The notes under the pieces are model-generated. The model was not told the origin of the DNA. It searched no databases and saw only the letters and a program-made list of their open reading frames with translations. From contig JAHZGC010000007.1 of assembly GCA_019421015.1 (NCBI GenBank), positions 18,795-82,794 of the forward strand: a stretch of 64,000 nucleotides of DNA, given 5' to 3'. Within the stretch, counting starts at the first letter, position 1. The number at the start of each line of letters is the position of its first letter. The translations under genes were made by a program, and so were the position numbers. Origin of the DNA: Coriobacteriaceae bacterium (GTDB taxonomy: Bacteria; Actinomycetota; Coriobacteriia; Coriobacteriales; UMGS124). Of this stretch, positions 1 to 9,270 are shown piece after piece.

Positions 1-919
1 CTGCCGCACCAGCAGCTCGTAGTACTCCCGCCCGCCTTCGACGGTGTACAGCCCCTCCTCCAGGCCGCCTATGCCCTTGAGGGCCTGAAGCTCGCCGGCC
101 AGATAGGTGTAGGCGGGCCCCACGACCTCCTCGAAGAGCTGGGCGTTACGCTCCTTGTATACCGCGCGGGCCGCCTCGTCGAGGAAGTCAGCCTCGTCCA
201 CGCGGCGCTCGAACGTGTCGATGAGCGGGTGGCCGGCGCTCGGCTCGGCAAGCAGCAGGCACTGCTCGACCGCCTGGTCGACGGACGCGTCGCTCATGAA
301 GACGCCGGCCTCAGCCTGCTCGCGGGCATGGGCGACCACCGCTTCGAAGCACGGGCGCAGCTGGCCCAGCAGGACGAAGTAGTCCTCGATGTCGCGTTCG
401 CTGGTGAACTCGTATTCGGACAGCATAATGGCGTTGGTCACGTGCAGCCCGTTGCCCGGACGCGCGCACTGCGTCAGCAGGTCCATTTCCTGCAGCCCAA
501 GCCCCCACTCCGCGGTCTCCTCGATAAGGGCGTAGACCAGCTGCTGGTCGTCGGTCAGCAGAGACGTCTGGAAACCGTGAAGCTCGTCAAGCTGTGCCTG
601 CGTCTCCTCGCGATCCCTCTGGACGTCGCCTGCCGACAGAGGGACGGGGAGCACGAGCGGATAGTCGTCGATGCCCAGCTCCGCAGGGCGCACGAGCACC
701 GCATGCAGCATTATGGTGTCCCGAACGATCTCTTTGCGAAAGAGCTGGTCGACCCACGCGTCGAAGCGGGCCTGCTCCTCTTGGGCATCTGCGGCCGCAG
801 CGGCTGCCGACGCAGAGGTTGGGGATACCCCCAGTGCGACGCCCTGGACACCCAGGGTGCATAGAACCAGCAGGAACGCCGCGACAAAAGTAACGAAGCG
901 GTGCGGGCATCGGACCATG
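1..919 (-). CDS. DUF885 family secreted protein (3' end cut off by window)
   Basis: The reading frame starts at an ATG at 919, preceded by AAGGAGC with 5 nt spacing, and stays open for 306 codons to the window edge, so the C-terminal part is missing. Residues 1-40 form a signal peptide (hydrophobic stretch FVAAFLLVLCTLG, then an Ala-rich cleavage region). The mature part has the DUF885 pattern: an N-terminal EEQARFDAWVDQLFRKEIV segment, an acidic helical middle, then HPLIDTFERRVDEADFLDEA and GGLEEGLYTVEGGREYYELL. Family members are exported proteins of about 550-600 residues thought to be metallopeptidase-like; the catalytic half lies outside the window. Family call fairly sure; substrate unknown. 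Confidence 0.72.
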
Positions 920-1138
920 ACGGCTCCTTTTTTTCGCGAAGGCGAACATCGGTATGGGCGAAGCTGCCAGTCTGAAGGACGGGGTCGGGGCTGTCAACCT
1001 GCAAAAACCGATGGTCTGGCACCGGGTTGTGAAGGCACCTCACCCTCTCCCTGAAGATTAGGCATTTTGGCGCAAACAGGCTACAATGGCACCTCATGCA
1101 CCGCCTCGCCACGAACCACCCCGTTAGAAAGGACGCCC

Positions 1139-2326
1139 GTGGCGCACACTCGAACCCGTTCGGGGCACCGTATCCCCCTGGCCTTCGCGGCGCTCGCATG
1201 CTGCACGTTTCTCGTCGCCGCCTTGTTTGCAGCCGCCGCCCGCGCCGACGACGTCACCTCGTCTTTGGGCAGCGACCCCGTTACCGTAGCGATCCCCAGC
1301 GAGTTCCAGCAGCGCGTGGAGGAGACCGCGGCCGCCTACAACGACGCCGTGGCCCAACGCGAGCAGCTCGAAGCCCAGGCCGCCGAATGCCAGGCGCGCA
1401 TCGACGAGCTGGCAGCCCAGCTACCGGCGGCCCAAGACCGCGCCGCCGAAGCTATCCGCAGCCAGTACAAGTACCAGCAGGGCACCAACGAACTCATCGA
1501 GCTGTTGTTCTCCTCCGACGGCTTTGAGCAGTTCGTGGCCACGCTTCAGTACTTCGAGAACATCGACCGCCACAACGCCAACCAGATCGACGAGCTGCTC
1601 GCCCTCCAGGCCCAGATGGCCCAGGAGCAGGCAGACCTCAACACCGCGCTGGCACAGGCCCAGGAGCAGGAGGCGGCAGCCGAGGAAGCGCTTGCGGAGG
1701 CAAAAGCAGCCCGCGCCGAGGCCCAGCGCAAGGCCGAGGAGGAGGCGCGCCGGCGGGCCGCCGAGGAGGCCGAGCGCCAGCGGGCTGCAGCTGCGGCTGC
1801 CCAGGCGGCAGCCGAGGGGGCCGCCTCGGGCGAAACGGCCCCCAACCCCGATCCGGGCGCATCGGAGAACCCCGCCGACGCCAACATTCCGGCAGAGCCG
1901 GCCGGCGACGGGTCGGACGGCGGCTACGAGGAGCCCGAGCCTCCGGCCGTCGACTGGATGAGCGATCGCGACATCTTTATCAACGACTGGGGCGCCCGCA
2001 TCGACGCCTACCTGGGCGGCTCACCGTTGGGCGGCTACGGGCGCACCTTTGCGGCCGCCGCCTGGGACTACGGCGTGGACCCGCGCTTCTCCCCCGCCAT
2101 AGCCTACGCCGAGAGCTCGCTGGGCGCCTACTGCTTTAGGCCCCACAACGCCTGGGGCTGGGGCAACGCGAGCTGGGGCAGCTGGGAAGAGGCCATCTAC
2201 GCTCACGTGGCAGGCTTGGCCCGCGGCTACGGCTACACGCTCACCTACGACGGAGCGCTCAAGTATTGCCCGCCCAATGCCGACTACTGGTACAACACCG
2301 TGGCCGGGCAGATGGCGATAATCTAG
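1139..2326 (+). CDS. secreted coiled-coil protein with lysozyme-like C-terminal domain
   Basis: A GTG at 1139 behind GAAAGGA is preferred over an in-frame upstream start because it gives a classical signal peptide (basic RTRSGHR, then a hydrophobic stretch ending AAARA). Residues ~40-225 form a long Ala/Glu/Gln-rich coiled coil like the N-terminal regulatory coils of PcsB/CwlO-type cell-wall hydrolases. A Pro/Ala/Gly-rich linker (~225-285) leads to a ~110-residue C-terminal domain with the AYAESSLGAYCF and HNAWGWGNASWGSW motifs of lytic-transglycosylase/glucosaminidase-like folds; the Glu of AYAES is the likely catalytic acid. It probably trims peptidoglycan outside the membrane. It converges tail to tail with the next gene, 2 bp apart. 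Confidence 0.75.
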   Translation: MAHTRTRSGHRIPLAFAALACCTFLVAALFAAAARADDVTSSLGSDPVTVAIPSEFQQRVEETAAAYNDAVAQREQLEAQAAECQARIDELAAQLPAAQDRAAEAIRSQYKYQQGTNELIELLFSSDGFEQFVATLQYFENIDRHNANQIDELLALQAQMAQEQADLNTALAQAQEQEAAAEEALAEAKAARAEAQRKAEEEARRRAAEEAERQRAAAAAAQAAAEGAASGETAPNPDPGASENPADANIPAEPAGDGSDGGYEEPEPPAVDWMSDRDIFINDWGARIDAYLGGSPLGGYGRTFAAAAWDYGVDPRFSPAIAYAESSLGAYCFRPHNAWGWGNASWGSWEEAIYAHVAGLARGYGYTLTYDGALKYCPPNADYWYNTVAGQMAII

Positions 2327-2328
2327 GT

Positions 2329-2889
2329 CTACAGATAGTCCGAGAACCTCACGGAGCAGGGGGTGCCGGGACCTTTCTCCCAAATACCTACCGGTACGGG
2401 GTCGTCCATAGCGTAGGTGACGGGCACCGCCGAGTCGGAAGAGAACCGGTAGACCATGGTGTGACCGGCGGCGGGGTCGACAATCCAATACTCGCGGACG
2501 CCCGAGCGCTCATAAAGGGCGGTTTTGGTGATGTAGTCGCGCCGTTGGCTGCTGGGGGAGACGATCTCGACCACGAGGTCGGGCGCACCCTCGCACCCGC
2601 GATCCGAGAGTTTGGCCGGATCGCAGACTACCACAAGATCCGGCTCGACCCAATTGGCGCCGGGTTTATCGACATTTACCGCGAACGGAGCGGCGTAGAC
2701 CTCGCAGGTGCCCCCGTTTTTGGCCACATAGGCGCTCAGCACATGGGAGAGGGCCATGGAAATCTTCTGATGCATCCGACCCGGAGGCGTCATATCGTAC
2801 AGCACGCCGTCGATAAGCTCCGCACGCCGGTCATCGGGCAGGCTCCAATAGTCGTCTGCCGTGCACGGCCGTGGATGAGAAAGCGGCAT
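2329..2889 (-). CDS. Uma2 family (DUF820) endonuclease-like protein
   Basis: A 186-residue protein with the complete Uma2/DUF820 core: RAELIDGVLYDMTPPG, then HQKISMALSHVL, then WVEPDLVVVCDPAKL, then APDLVVEIVSPSSQRRDYITKTALYERSGVREYWIVDP. The EPDL, EIVSPS and YWIVDP motifs are the PD-(D/E)XK nuclease-like core of this family. The ATG at 2889 follows GGGGAAGGAGCC. The biological role of Uma2 proteins is mostly unsettled; they are common as single genes in actinobacteria and cyanobacteria. It overlaps nothing and ends 2 bp from the convergent lytic-domain gene. Confidence 0.85.
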   Translation of the reverse strand: MPLSHPRPCTADDYWSLPDDRRAELIDGVLYDMTPPGRMHQKISMALSHVLSAYVAKNGGTCEVYAAPFAVNVDKPGANWVEPDLVVVCDPAKLSDRGCEGAPDLVVEIVSPSSQRRDYITKTALYERSGVREYWIVDPAAGHTMVYRFSSDSAVPVTYAMDDPVPVGIWEKGPGTPCSVRFSDYL

Positions 2890-3149
2890 GGTCGGCTCCT
2901 TCCCCGCCGGTCGAAGGATTATGAGATGCGCCAGAAGGGCACGGCGATTGTACCATGGGGGTCGTGTGGCGGCGTGCCCTTCTCCACTGCGCGGGCTTCT
3001 TTGTTGGAAAGTTTTTTAATTCACCTGTCAGGTTTTGCCGGCTGGGCTGTTTTATAGGCAGCTTCGACGCAGCGAGGGGCGCGCCACCCGGGACCCAGCG
3101 CACAAGAAGCTCCCGCACACGCCAAGACCGACCGAGACGAGGTGACGCC

Positions 3150-3692
3150 ATGGAACCCGCACCAGCCGCACCAAAGGTAGCCGGTGGATACGCATCGGAG
3201 CCCGCGCGGCTCGTGACGACCTACGCCAACCTCATCTTGAGGCTGAGCTACACCTATTTGGGATCGACCCACGACGCCGAGGACATCTGCCAAACGGTGT
3301 TCCTCAAAATGCTCGAGCGGCGCGAGCCGTTCGCAGACGCCGAGCATGAGCGGGCCTGGGTCATCCGGACAACCATCAACCTGTGCAAGAACCTGCTGGC
3401 CAGCGCCGCCCGGCGCACGTCGGTGGACCTCGAGACCGCCGGGGAGACCGTGGACGAGCGGACCCCCGGCATCGAGGAGGCCTACGTGCGCAGCGAGGAG
3501 AGCCGCGCCGTGCTCGAGGCGGTGGCGGCGCTGCCCCAGAACTACCGGGCAGCCGTGTTCCTGCACTACTACGAGGGCTGCTCCATAGGCCAGATAGCCC
3601 AGCTCACCGACCAGAGCGAGGCCGCGGTGGCGGCCCACCTGAGCCGCGGCCGGTCGAAGCTCCGCGGGATGTTGAGAGGAGACCAACGATGA
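3150..3692 (+). CDS. ECF-type RNA polymerase sigma factor
   Basis: The ATG at 3150, 6 nt after GAGGTGA, gives a 180-residue protein of standard ECF length. Region 2 is seen in RLVTTYANLILRLSYTYLG and DAEDICQTVFLKMLER; region 4 in LPQNYRAAVFLHYYEGCSIGQIAQLTDQSEAAVAAHLSRGRSKLR, which contains the helix-turn-helix that reads the -35 box. Its stop overlaps the next gene's start (ATGA), so sigma factor and the downstream membrane protein are translationally coupled, typical of a sigma/anti-sigma pair. The ~260-bp region upstream is AT-rich around 3000-3050 and probably carries the promoter. Confidence 0.93.
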   Translation: MEPAPAAPKVAGGYASEPARLVTTYANLILRLSYTYLGSTHDAEDICQTVFLKMLERREPFADAEHERAWVIRTTINLCKNLLASAARRTSVDLETAGETVDERTPGIEEAYVRSEESRAVLEAVAALPQNYRAAVFLHYYEGCSIGQIAQLTDQSEAAVAAHLSRGRSKLRGMLRGDQR

Positions 3693-4852
3693 AGGCAAGC
3701 CCCTACGAGCGTGCCCTTGACGACCTGCACTTTTCTGAGGAGGCCCAGATGCGCATAGTCCAGAACCTCGAGGCCCAGACGGCCGGCGCCGCGATTGACC
3801 CCACCCTTCCCATGCCCGCGACCATGCCCAGGAAGGCCGCCGGAGCCGGCACCGCGGCTACCGTGCGCCGCCGCCCCGTGAGCCGCCGCGCAGCCCTGAC
3901 GCTCGCCCTGGCCGCGACCCTGGCCGTGGGCGGCGGCGCGGCCTACGCCACCGGTGCCCTGACCAGCGTGGTCGACGCGTTCTCGGGGCTCTTTGGCAAC
4001 GGCCCCGCCCAGACCGAGCTCATCGACAAGCTGGGCGTACCCCTGGGCGCCCAGGCCCAGGCGAACGGCGTGACCGTGACGGCGGACGCGGCCATCGGGG
4101 ACGCCCACGGCTATGCGGCGGTGTTCTCGATCGCCCGGGACGACGGGGAACCGTTCGACCTGACGGACGTCCAGGACATCGACGGCGTGCTGGCGGGACT
4201 CGCGTTCGCCGACGAGCTGCTGGACGTCGACGGCCTGGCAGGGGAAACGGGCAGCAGCTGGTTCTTCGACGCCGACCCCACCGACAACGCGATCCAGTAC
4301 ATGGTGAGGAGGGACATGGCGACGACCTCGGACGGCGGGTCGGTGGCCGGGCGCAGCGCCACGGCCCACTTCGGAGACCTGGTCGTCCGCGACGCCGAGG
4401 ACCCGTCGAAGGAGACCGTGGTGGCGCAGGGGCCGTGGGACCTGGCGCTGACCTTTGACTACGAGGACCAGACGGTCGAGGTCGCCCTGAACCCCGACGA
4501 CTCGGTGGCCGCATGGGACGGCCGCGAGGCGACCGTGCAGGCCGTGAGCGTTTCTCCGCTGGGGGTCTACGTGGCCTACACCATGGACGGCGTGCCGCTG
4601 GAACAGAAGGAGAGCGGTCAGGTCTCGCCCGAGGTCGCGGCGTCGTGGGACAGCTACACGGGGCTGCCCATCACGGTGACCTTTGCCGACGGCACCCAGC
4701 AGCGCTTTGAGGACGGCAACGGCCCCTCGAGCATGGATGTGAGCGCCGGCGACAAGACCGAGGTGTTCAGGGGCTGCCCGTTCGAGGAGATCGCGAACGT
4801 GGACGACATCGCGAGCGTGACCGTGGGCGACCTGGAGATCGCGGTGCAGTAG
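3689..4852 (+). CDS. DUF4179 membrane protein, probable anti-sigma partner
   Basis: The start is fixed by the ATGA overlap with the sigma gene at 3689. The 387-residue protein has a ~65-residue cytoplasmic N-terminus (SPYERALDDLHFSEEAQMRIVQNL), one membrane segment at ~68-90 (ALTLALAATLAVGGGAAYATGAL), then a long extracytoplasmic domain of DUF4179 type with VDAFSGLFGNGPAQTELIDKLG and many short beta-strand patterns. This architecture, directly behind an ECF sigma gene, is that of a membrane anti-sigma factor sensing an envelope signal. The signal is not evident. A strong terminator follows immediately. Confidence 0.82.
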   Translation: MKASPYERALDDLHFSEEAQMRIVQNLEAQTAGAAIDPTLPMPATMPRKAAGAGTAATVRRRPVSRRAALTLALAATLAVGGGAAYATGALTSVVDAFSGLFGNGPAQTELIDKLGVPLGAQAQANGVTVTADAAIGDAHGYAAVFSIARDDGEPFDLTDVQDIDGVLAGLAFADELLDVDGLAGETGSSWFFDADPTDNAIQYMVRRDMATTSDGGSVAGRSATAHFGDLVVRDAEDPSKETVVAQGPWDLALTFDYEDQTVEVALNPDDSVAAWDGREATVQAVSVSPLGVYVAYTMDGVPLEQKESGQVSPEVAASWDSYTGLPITVTFADGTQQRFEDGNGPSSMDVSAGDKTEVFRGCPFEEIANVDDIASVTVGDLEIAVQ

Positions 4853-4874
4853 AAGGAAAGGCCAGCTCGACAGC

Positions 4875-4916
4875 AAAGGGGACCCCCGGAAATTACCTCC
4901 GAAGGGTCCCCTTTCT
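4875..4916 (+). terminator. rho-independent terminator after the sigma/anti-sigma operon
   Basis: An 11-bp perfect stem AAAGGGGACCC / GGGTCCCCTTT encloses an 18-nt loop and ends in CTTTCTTC. It lies 22 bp after the DUF4179 stop codon. Because the stem begins with AAA and ends with TTT it may work in both directions and also serve the convergent peptidase gene. Confidence 0.85.
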
Positions 4917-4949
4917 TCGTGCCTGGTGCCTGGCCGCAGCGGCCGGAAC

Positions 4950-5888
4950 CTACTCGTGGGTCACGCGCACGTCGCCAAAGGCATAGCCGTAGTCCATCTG
5001 GGCCCCGTCGTGGTAGCCGACCACGCCGGGGCCTTTGGCGGGAACCACGATGATGCCGCCGTCGCCGCCGCGGTCCTCCACAGCCTCGAGCACCGCCTCG
5101 GCGGCCTGATGCGGGGTCTGGCCGGCCCATAGCACGCGGCTATGCACCTGGTGGGCGGCCACCTCCTTGACGTAGTACTCGCCCGTGCCCGTGCACGAGA
5201 CGGCCACGGTCTGCTGGTTGGCGTAGGTACCGCTGCCGCAGATGGGCGAGTCGCCCACGCGTCCCGGCTGCTGGTTGGTGCAGCCGCCGGTGGAGGTGCC
5301 GGCCGCGATGTTTCCGTTGACGTCGCGGGCCACCGCACCGATGGTGCCGTGGCCGGGCTTCTTCCAACCGCCGTCGGGCAGCGCCTTGGTCTCAGCCAGC
5401 ATCGCCCGGCGCTCCTCGGTCACAAAGAAATCGTTGTCCACGAGCTCGATGCCCCACGAGACCAGCTGCTCGTCGGTGGGGTCGGCAAAGAGCACGTGCG
5501 GCGTCTGCTCCATGATGGCGCGGGCCACGTCGATGGGGTGGCGCGCCGTGGTGAGGCCGGTGGCCGCGCCGGTGCTGCCGTCGCCCAACATGACGCAGGA
5601 ATCGAGCTCGGCCTTGCCCTCGGAGGTGAGGGCCGCGCCCACGCCGGCGTTGAACTCGGGGGCATCCTCCATGACGTGGAGGGCCGCGATCACGGCCTCG
5701 ATGGCCGGCTCACCCGCCTGGAGCTTTGCCATGCCGGCGTCGAGGGCTCGGCGCATGGCGGCGTCGGCGCGAGCCTGTTTCTCGGGCGTGTCGGGGTGCA
5801 GGCGCTTGCCGGCGCCTCCGTGAATCACGAGCAGGGGCTCGGTCTCTCCGCAACCGGTTGTCTCGACCATGATGGGCTTGAGCGCCAT
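4950..5888 (-). CDS. isoaspartyl peptidase / L-asparaginase (Ntn hydrolase, type 2)
   Basis: A 312-residue protein of the plant-type asparaginase family, which hydrolyses beta-aspartyl dipeptides and asparagine. The alpha-subunit start LLVIHGGAGKRLHPDT, the FNAGVGAALTSEGKAELDSCVMLGDG block and the autocleavage site GHGTIGAVARD (Thr nucleophile, near residue 182) are all present, followed by the beta-subunit motifs AAGTSTGGCTNQQPGRVGDSPICGSGTYA. The proenzyme should cleave itself just before that Thr. No signal peptide, so cytoplasmic. The ATG follows AAGGAGA by 8 nt. The ~300 bp to the divergent larB gene hold no recognised motif. Confidence 0.93.
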   Translation of the reverse strand: MALKPIMVETTGCGETEPLLVIHGGAGKRLHPDTPEKQARADAAMRRALDAGMAKLQAGEPAIEAVIAALHVMEDAPEFNAGVGAALTSEGKAELDSCVMLGDGSTGAATGLTTARHPIDVARAIMEQTPHVLFADPTDEQLVSWGIELVDNDFFVTEERRAMLAETKALPDGGWKKPGHGTIGAVARDVNGNIAAGTSTGGCTNQQPGRVGDSPICGSGTYANQQTVAVSCTGTGEYYVKEVAAHQVHSRVLWAGQTPHQAAEAVLEAVEDRGGDGGIIVVPAKGPGVVGYHDGAQMDYGYAFGDVRVTHE

Positions 5889-6187
5889 GGGTGTTGTCTC
5901 CTTGGGTCGGTGTGTGATAGGGCACAGGCCGCGGACCCGCCCTCCCCCAAGGGCGCGCCGGACGTTGCGCCGACCAGTCTAGCGCTCTGGGAAAAGGGCG
6001 GCCGGAAGGGGCCGAAGGAGACGGACGATTTCCATGTTGGGGCCGGGCGGCAGGCGGGGCTGGTTCGCGAATCCTGTGGGGGCCTCGCCTCCCCCTTGAC
6101 GTGAACCCGGCTCCAAGCGGTTCAATAGCATGTTGCACGCCCTGCGCCCTGCCGCGCCATCGCCGCACCCCACACGAAAGGTTCCCC

Positions 6188-6970
6188 ATGGACCACGCCG
6201 ACCTCACCGCCCTGCTCCAAGCCGTCGCCAACGGTTCAACATCGGTGGAGGAGGCCCACCGCGCCATCGCGCAGGAGCCGGTGGCCGAGTTGGGCTACGC
6301 CTCCCTCGACCTGCAGCGGGGCATGCGCCAGGGGGTATCTGAGGTGGTCTATGGCGCAGGCAAGACGGCGGGGCAGATCGCGGGCATCTGCCGTACGCTC
6401 GCCGACCACGACCAGCGCCGCATCCTGGTAACGCGGCTCTCGGCGGAGAAGGCCGCCGAGGTCGCCCGCGAGCTCGACGGGGTTCTCCCCCATGCACTTG
6501 AGTTCGTGTACCACGAGACGCCGCGCCTGGGCATCGTGGGGGAGGCCCCCGAACCCGACGGCGTGGGGACCGTGGTGGTGGCCTGCGCCGGCACGAGCGA
6601 CCTCCCCGTGGCCGAGGAGGCGGCCATGACCGCCGAGATGTTGGGCAACCGCGTGGCGCGCCTGTACGACGTGGGGGTCGCAGGAATCCACCGGCTGCTC
6701 GCCCACGGCGAGGAGCTGGCGAGCGCCTCGGCCATTGTGGCCGTAGCCGGCATGGAGGGGGCGCTGGCAAGCGTGATCGGGGGCCTCGCGAGCTGCCCGG
6801 TGATCGCCGTACCTACAAGCGTGGGCTACGGGGCGAGCTTTGGCGGGGTCACGGCGCTGCTCGCCATGCTCAACTCGTGCGCAAGCGGGGTGAGCGTCGT
6901 GAACATCGACAACGGCTTTGGAGCCGGCTACCAGGCAAGCCTCATCAATCACGTGCACGCCCCGCTATAG
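6188..6970 (+). CDS. larB: nickel-pincer cofactor synthesis protein LarB (pyridinium-3,5-biscarboxylate synthase)
   Basis: A 260-residue protein starting at the ATG after GAAAGG. LarB carboxylates and hydrolyses nicotinic acid adenine dinucleotide, the first step to the nickel pincer nucleotide used by lactate racemase and relatives. The C-terminal ~160 residues show the PurE/AIR-carboxylase-like fold: GTVVVACAGTSDLPVAEEAAMTAEMLG, RLYDVGVAGIHRLL, AIVAVAGMEGALASVIGGL and PTSVGYGASFGGVTALLAMLNSCASGVSVVNIDNGFGAGYQA, all close to the family pattern. larC follows 40 bp downstream. larE and larA are not in the window. Confidence 0.95.
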   Translation: MDHADLTALLQAVANGSTSVEEAHRAIAQEPVAELGYASLDLQRGMRQGVSEVVYGAGKTAGQIAGICRTLADHDQRRILVTRLSAEKAAEVARELDGVLPHALEFVYHETPRLGIVGEAPEPDGVGTVVVACAGTSDLPVAEEAAMTAEMLGNRVARLYDVGVAGIHRLLAHGEELASASAIVAVAGMEGALASVIGGLASCPVIAVPTSVGYGASFGGVTALLAMLNSCASGVSVVNIDNGFGAGYQASLINHVHAPL

Positions 6971-7010
6971 CAATCCACCGCCCGGCTCCATTTTTAGAAA
7001 GCGAGACCCC

Positions 7011-8330
7011 ATGGGACAAACCCTGTACTTGGACTGCTCCAGCGGCATCAGCGGAGACATGACCGTGGCCGCCCTGCTCGACCTGGGCGCCAGCCGCGAG
7101 CGGCTCGAGGCCGCCCTAGCGTCGCTGCCCGTGAGGGGGTTCGAGGTCGTGGTGACCCGGGTAGGCAAGCACGGTCTGACCGCCTGCGACTTTGACGTGC
7201 GGCTCGACGCGGAGCACGAGAACCACGACCACGACATGGCGTGGCTGTTCGGCCACGAGCACGAGGGGCACGGTGGGCACGGCCATAGCCACGAGCATGC
7301 CCACCACGAGCATCGCGGCCTTGCCGACGTGCTCGCCATCGTGGGCTCCGCAGACCTCACCGACCGCGCCCGCTCCATCGCCGTGCGCGTCTTTGAGATC
7401 CTGGCCGACGCCGAGGCGCAGGCCCACGGTACCACGCGCGACCAGGTGCACTTTCATGAGGTGGGCGCCCTGGACTCCATCGTAGACGTGGTGAGCGCCG
7501 CCGTGTGCCTCGACGACCTCGACGTGGAGCGCGTCGTGGCGCCCGAGCTCTCGGAGGGCTGCGGAACCGTCAGGTGCGCCCACGGCGTCATCCCCGTTCC
7601 GGTGCCGGCGGTATGTGCCGTGGCGAGCACCTACGGGCTGCCCCTGCACCCCACGGGCGTGCGCGGCGAGCTTGTGACCCCCACCGGCGCCGCCATCGTT
7701 GCCGCCGTGCGCACCGACGCCGAGCTGCCGACCCGATACACCGTCAAGCGCGTGGGCCTGGGTGCCGGGAAGCGCAGCTACGAGGGGTGTTCGGGGGTGT
7801 TGCGCGCCATGCTGGTCGAACCGGTGGAGAGGGCCTCGGACCCGGAGGCCGTCTCGGCTGCGGTGTCTGCGGCCACCGATACGACTGCCGACACCGTCTG
7901 GAAGCTCGAGTGCGACATCGACGACACCACGGGCGAGGCGCTGGGCCACGCCATCGAGACGCTCATGGGTGCCGGGGCGCGCGAGGCCCACTGCCTGCCG
8001 CTCGTCACCAAGAAGGGGCGCCCCGCCTGGCAGCTGCAGGTGATCTGCGACGAGGAACGGCGCCGGGTTCTCGAGGACCTGATCTTTGAGGAGACCACCA
8101 CCATCGGAATCCGCCGGGTGGCCATGGAGCGCACGGTGCTGCCGCGGCGCGCCTGCACCGTCCAGACGGAGGTGGGCCTTGTGGGCATCAAGGAGGTCAC
8201 GCTGCCCTCGGGCCGCCGAAGGCTCTACCCCGAGGACGCCGAAGTGATGCAGGCGGCACGCGCCGCAGGGGTGCCGTACCAGGATGCCTGGCGCGCGGTG
8301 CTGGCCGGTTGCGCGCGCTTTAGCGATTAA
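7011..8330 (+). CDS. larC: nickel-pincer cofactor synthesis protein LarC (nickel insertase)
   Basis: A 439-residue protein that puts nickel into the organic pincer cofactor in a CTP-dependent reaction. The N-terminus YLDCSSGISGDMTVAALLDLGA is diagnostic. A His-rich loop (~residues 66-100, HDHDMAWLFGHEHEGHGGHG followed by more His) is a likely nickel store. Further family blocks are HFHEVGALDSIVDVVSAAVCLDDL, ELSEGCGTVRCAHGVIPVPVPA and WKLECDIDDTTGEALGHAIETLM. In some lactobacilli larC is read through a programmed frameshift into LarC1/LarC2; here both parts form one uninterrupted frame. It follows larB by 40 bp and shares its orientation with the TTG-started gene downstream. Confidence 0.95.
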   Translation: MGQTLYLDCSSGISGDMTVAALLDLGASRERLEAALASLPVRGFEVVVTRVGKHGLTACDFDVRLDAEHENHDHDMAWLFGHEHEGHGGHGHSHEHAHHEHRGLADVLAIVGSADLTDRARSIAVRVFEILADAEAQAHGTTRDQVHFHEVGALDSIVDVVSAAVCLDDLDVERVVAPELSEGCGTVRCAHGVIPVPVPAVCAVASTYGLPLHPTGVRGELVTPTGAAIVAAVRTDAELPTRYTVKRVGLGAGKRSYEGCSGVLRAMLVEPVERASDPEAVSAAVSAATDTTADTVWKLECDIDDTTGEALGHAIETLMGAGAREAHCLPLVTKKGRPAWQLQVICDEERRRVLEDLIFEETTTIGIRRVAMERTVLPRRACTVQTEVGLVGIKEVTLPSGRRRLYPEDAEVMQAARAAGVPYQDAWRAVLAGCARFSD

Positions 8331-8380
8331 CCACAATAGTGGGCCAGATATCTGCAACCTCACCTGTTAGGAGCCCAACC

Positions 8381-9166
8381 TTGTTCACCCACGCCATCGT
8401 CCGCCGTCCGGGACGCTCGCTTTCTGAAGGCATTACCTCAGCCCCCGAGCTGGGCAAACCCATCTATGAGAAGGCTTTGGAGCAGCACGATGCCTACGTC
8501 GCCGCCCTGAGCGCCTGCGGCCTCGAGGTCACCGTGCTGCCGGCCCTCGAGGAGTTCCCCGACTCGTGCTTTGTGGAGGACACCGCCGTGGTGACCCGCT
8601 GCGGGGCCATCGTCGACAACCCCGGCGCCCCCTCGCGCAACGGCGAGGCGGCCGCCATGGAGCCCACGCTGCGGGAGTTCTTCTCGGACGATCGCATTGC
8701 CCACATCGAGGCTCCGGGCACGCTCGAGGGTGGCGACGTGATGATGGTGGGCGACCGCTTCTATGTCGGGCGTTCGGCCCGCACCAACGCCGAGGGCATC
8801 CGGCAGTTCGTCCACATCCTCGAAGGCTGGGGCCTCGAGGGCGGCGAGGTGCCGCTCAAAGAGGTGCTGCACCTCAAGACCGGGGTCAACTACCTGGGCG
8901 AGAACCCTGCGGGCGAGCGGGTGCTCCTGGTGTCGGGCGAGTTCGTGGAAAACCCCGCCTTCGACGGGTATCGCAGGATCGCGGTGCCCCCCGAGGAGGC
9001 CTATGCCGCCAACAGCCTATGGGTCAACGGCACGGTGATTGTGCCGGAAGGCTATCCGCAGGTGCTGGCCGCCGTGCAGGGGGCAGGGTTTCCCGCGCTT
9101 ACGGTGGACACCTCGGAGTACCGCAAGGTCGACGGTGGTCTGAGCTGTTTGAGCCTGCGGTTCTAG
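8381..9166 (+). CDS. dimethylarginine dimethylaminohydrolase / amidinotransferase family protein
   Basis: The likely start is TTG at 8381, 7 nt after TTAGGAG; an in-frame ATG at 8339 has no ribosome site and would add 14 unusual residues. The 261-residue protein has the pentein-fold motifs of DDAH-type enzymes: FPDSCFVEDTAVV, the EGGDVMMVG substrate loop, the catalytic His in VLHLKTGVNYLG, and the nucleophilic Cys in GGLSCLSLRF near the C-terminus. Such enzymes hydrolyse methylarginines to citrulline and methylamines; some act on other guanidines. It stands 50 bp after larC, probably on the same transcript, but no functional link to nickel is evident. Confidence 0.88.
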   Translation: MFTHAIVRRPGRSLSEGITSAPELGKPIYEKALEQHDAYVAALSACGLEVTVLPALEEFPDSCFVEDTAVVTRCGAIVDNPGAPSRNGEAAAMEPTLREFFSDDRIAHIEAPGTLEGGDVMMVGDRFYVGRSARTNAEGIRQFVHILEGWGLEGGEVPLKEVLHLKTGVNYLGENPAGERVLLVSGEFVENPAFDGYRRIAVPPEEAYAANSLWVNGTVIVPEGYPQVLAAVQGAGFPALTVDTSEYRKVDGGLSCLSLRF

Positions 9167-9270
9167 GGCGGTCCACAGAATAACGCGACAGTCGTCAGGA
9201 TTCTGGCAGAAAAGCGTTAGGGTCTATTTGCTATGGTGGGCCTCCCCATCGACCCCAAGGAGGCCCACCT

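Noticed and set aside
229..864. A + strand frame opposite the first gene
   Set aside because: The minus strand has a signal peptide, a ribosome site and the DUF885 pattern; the + frame has none.
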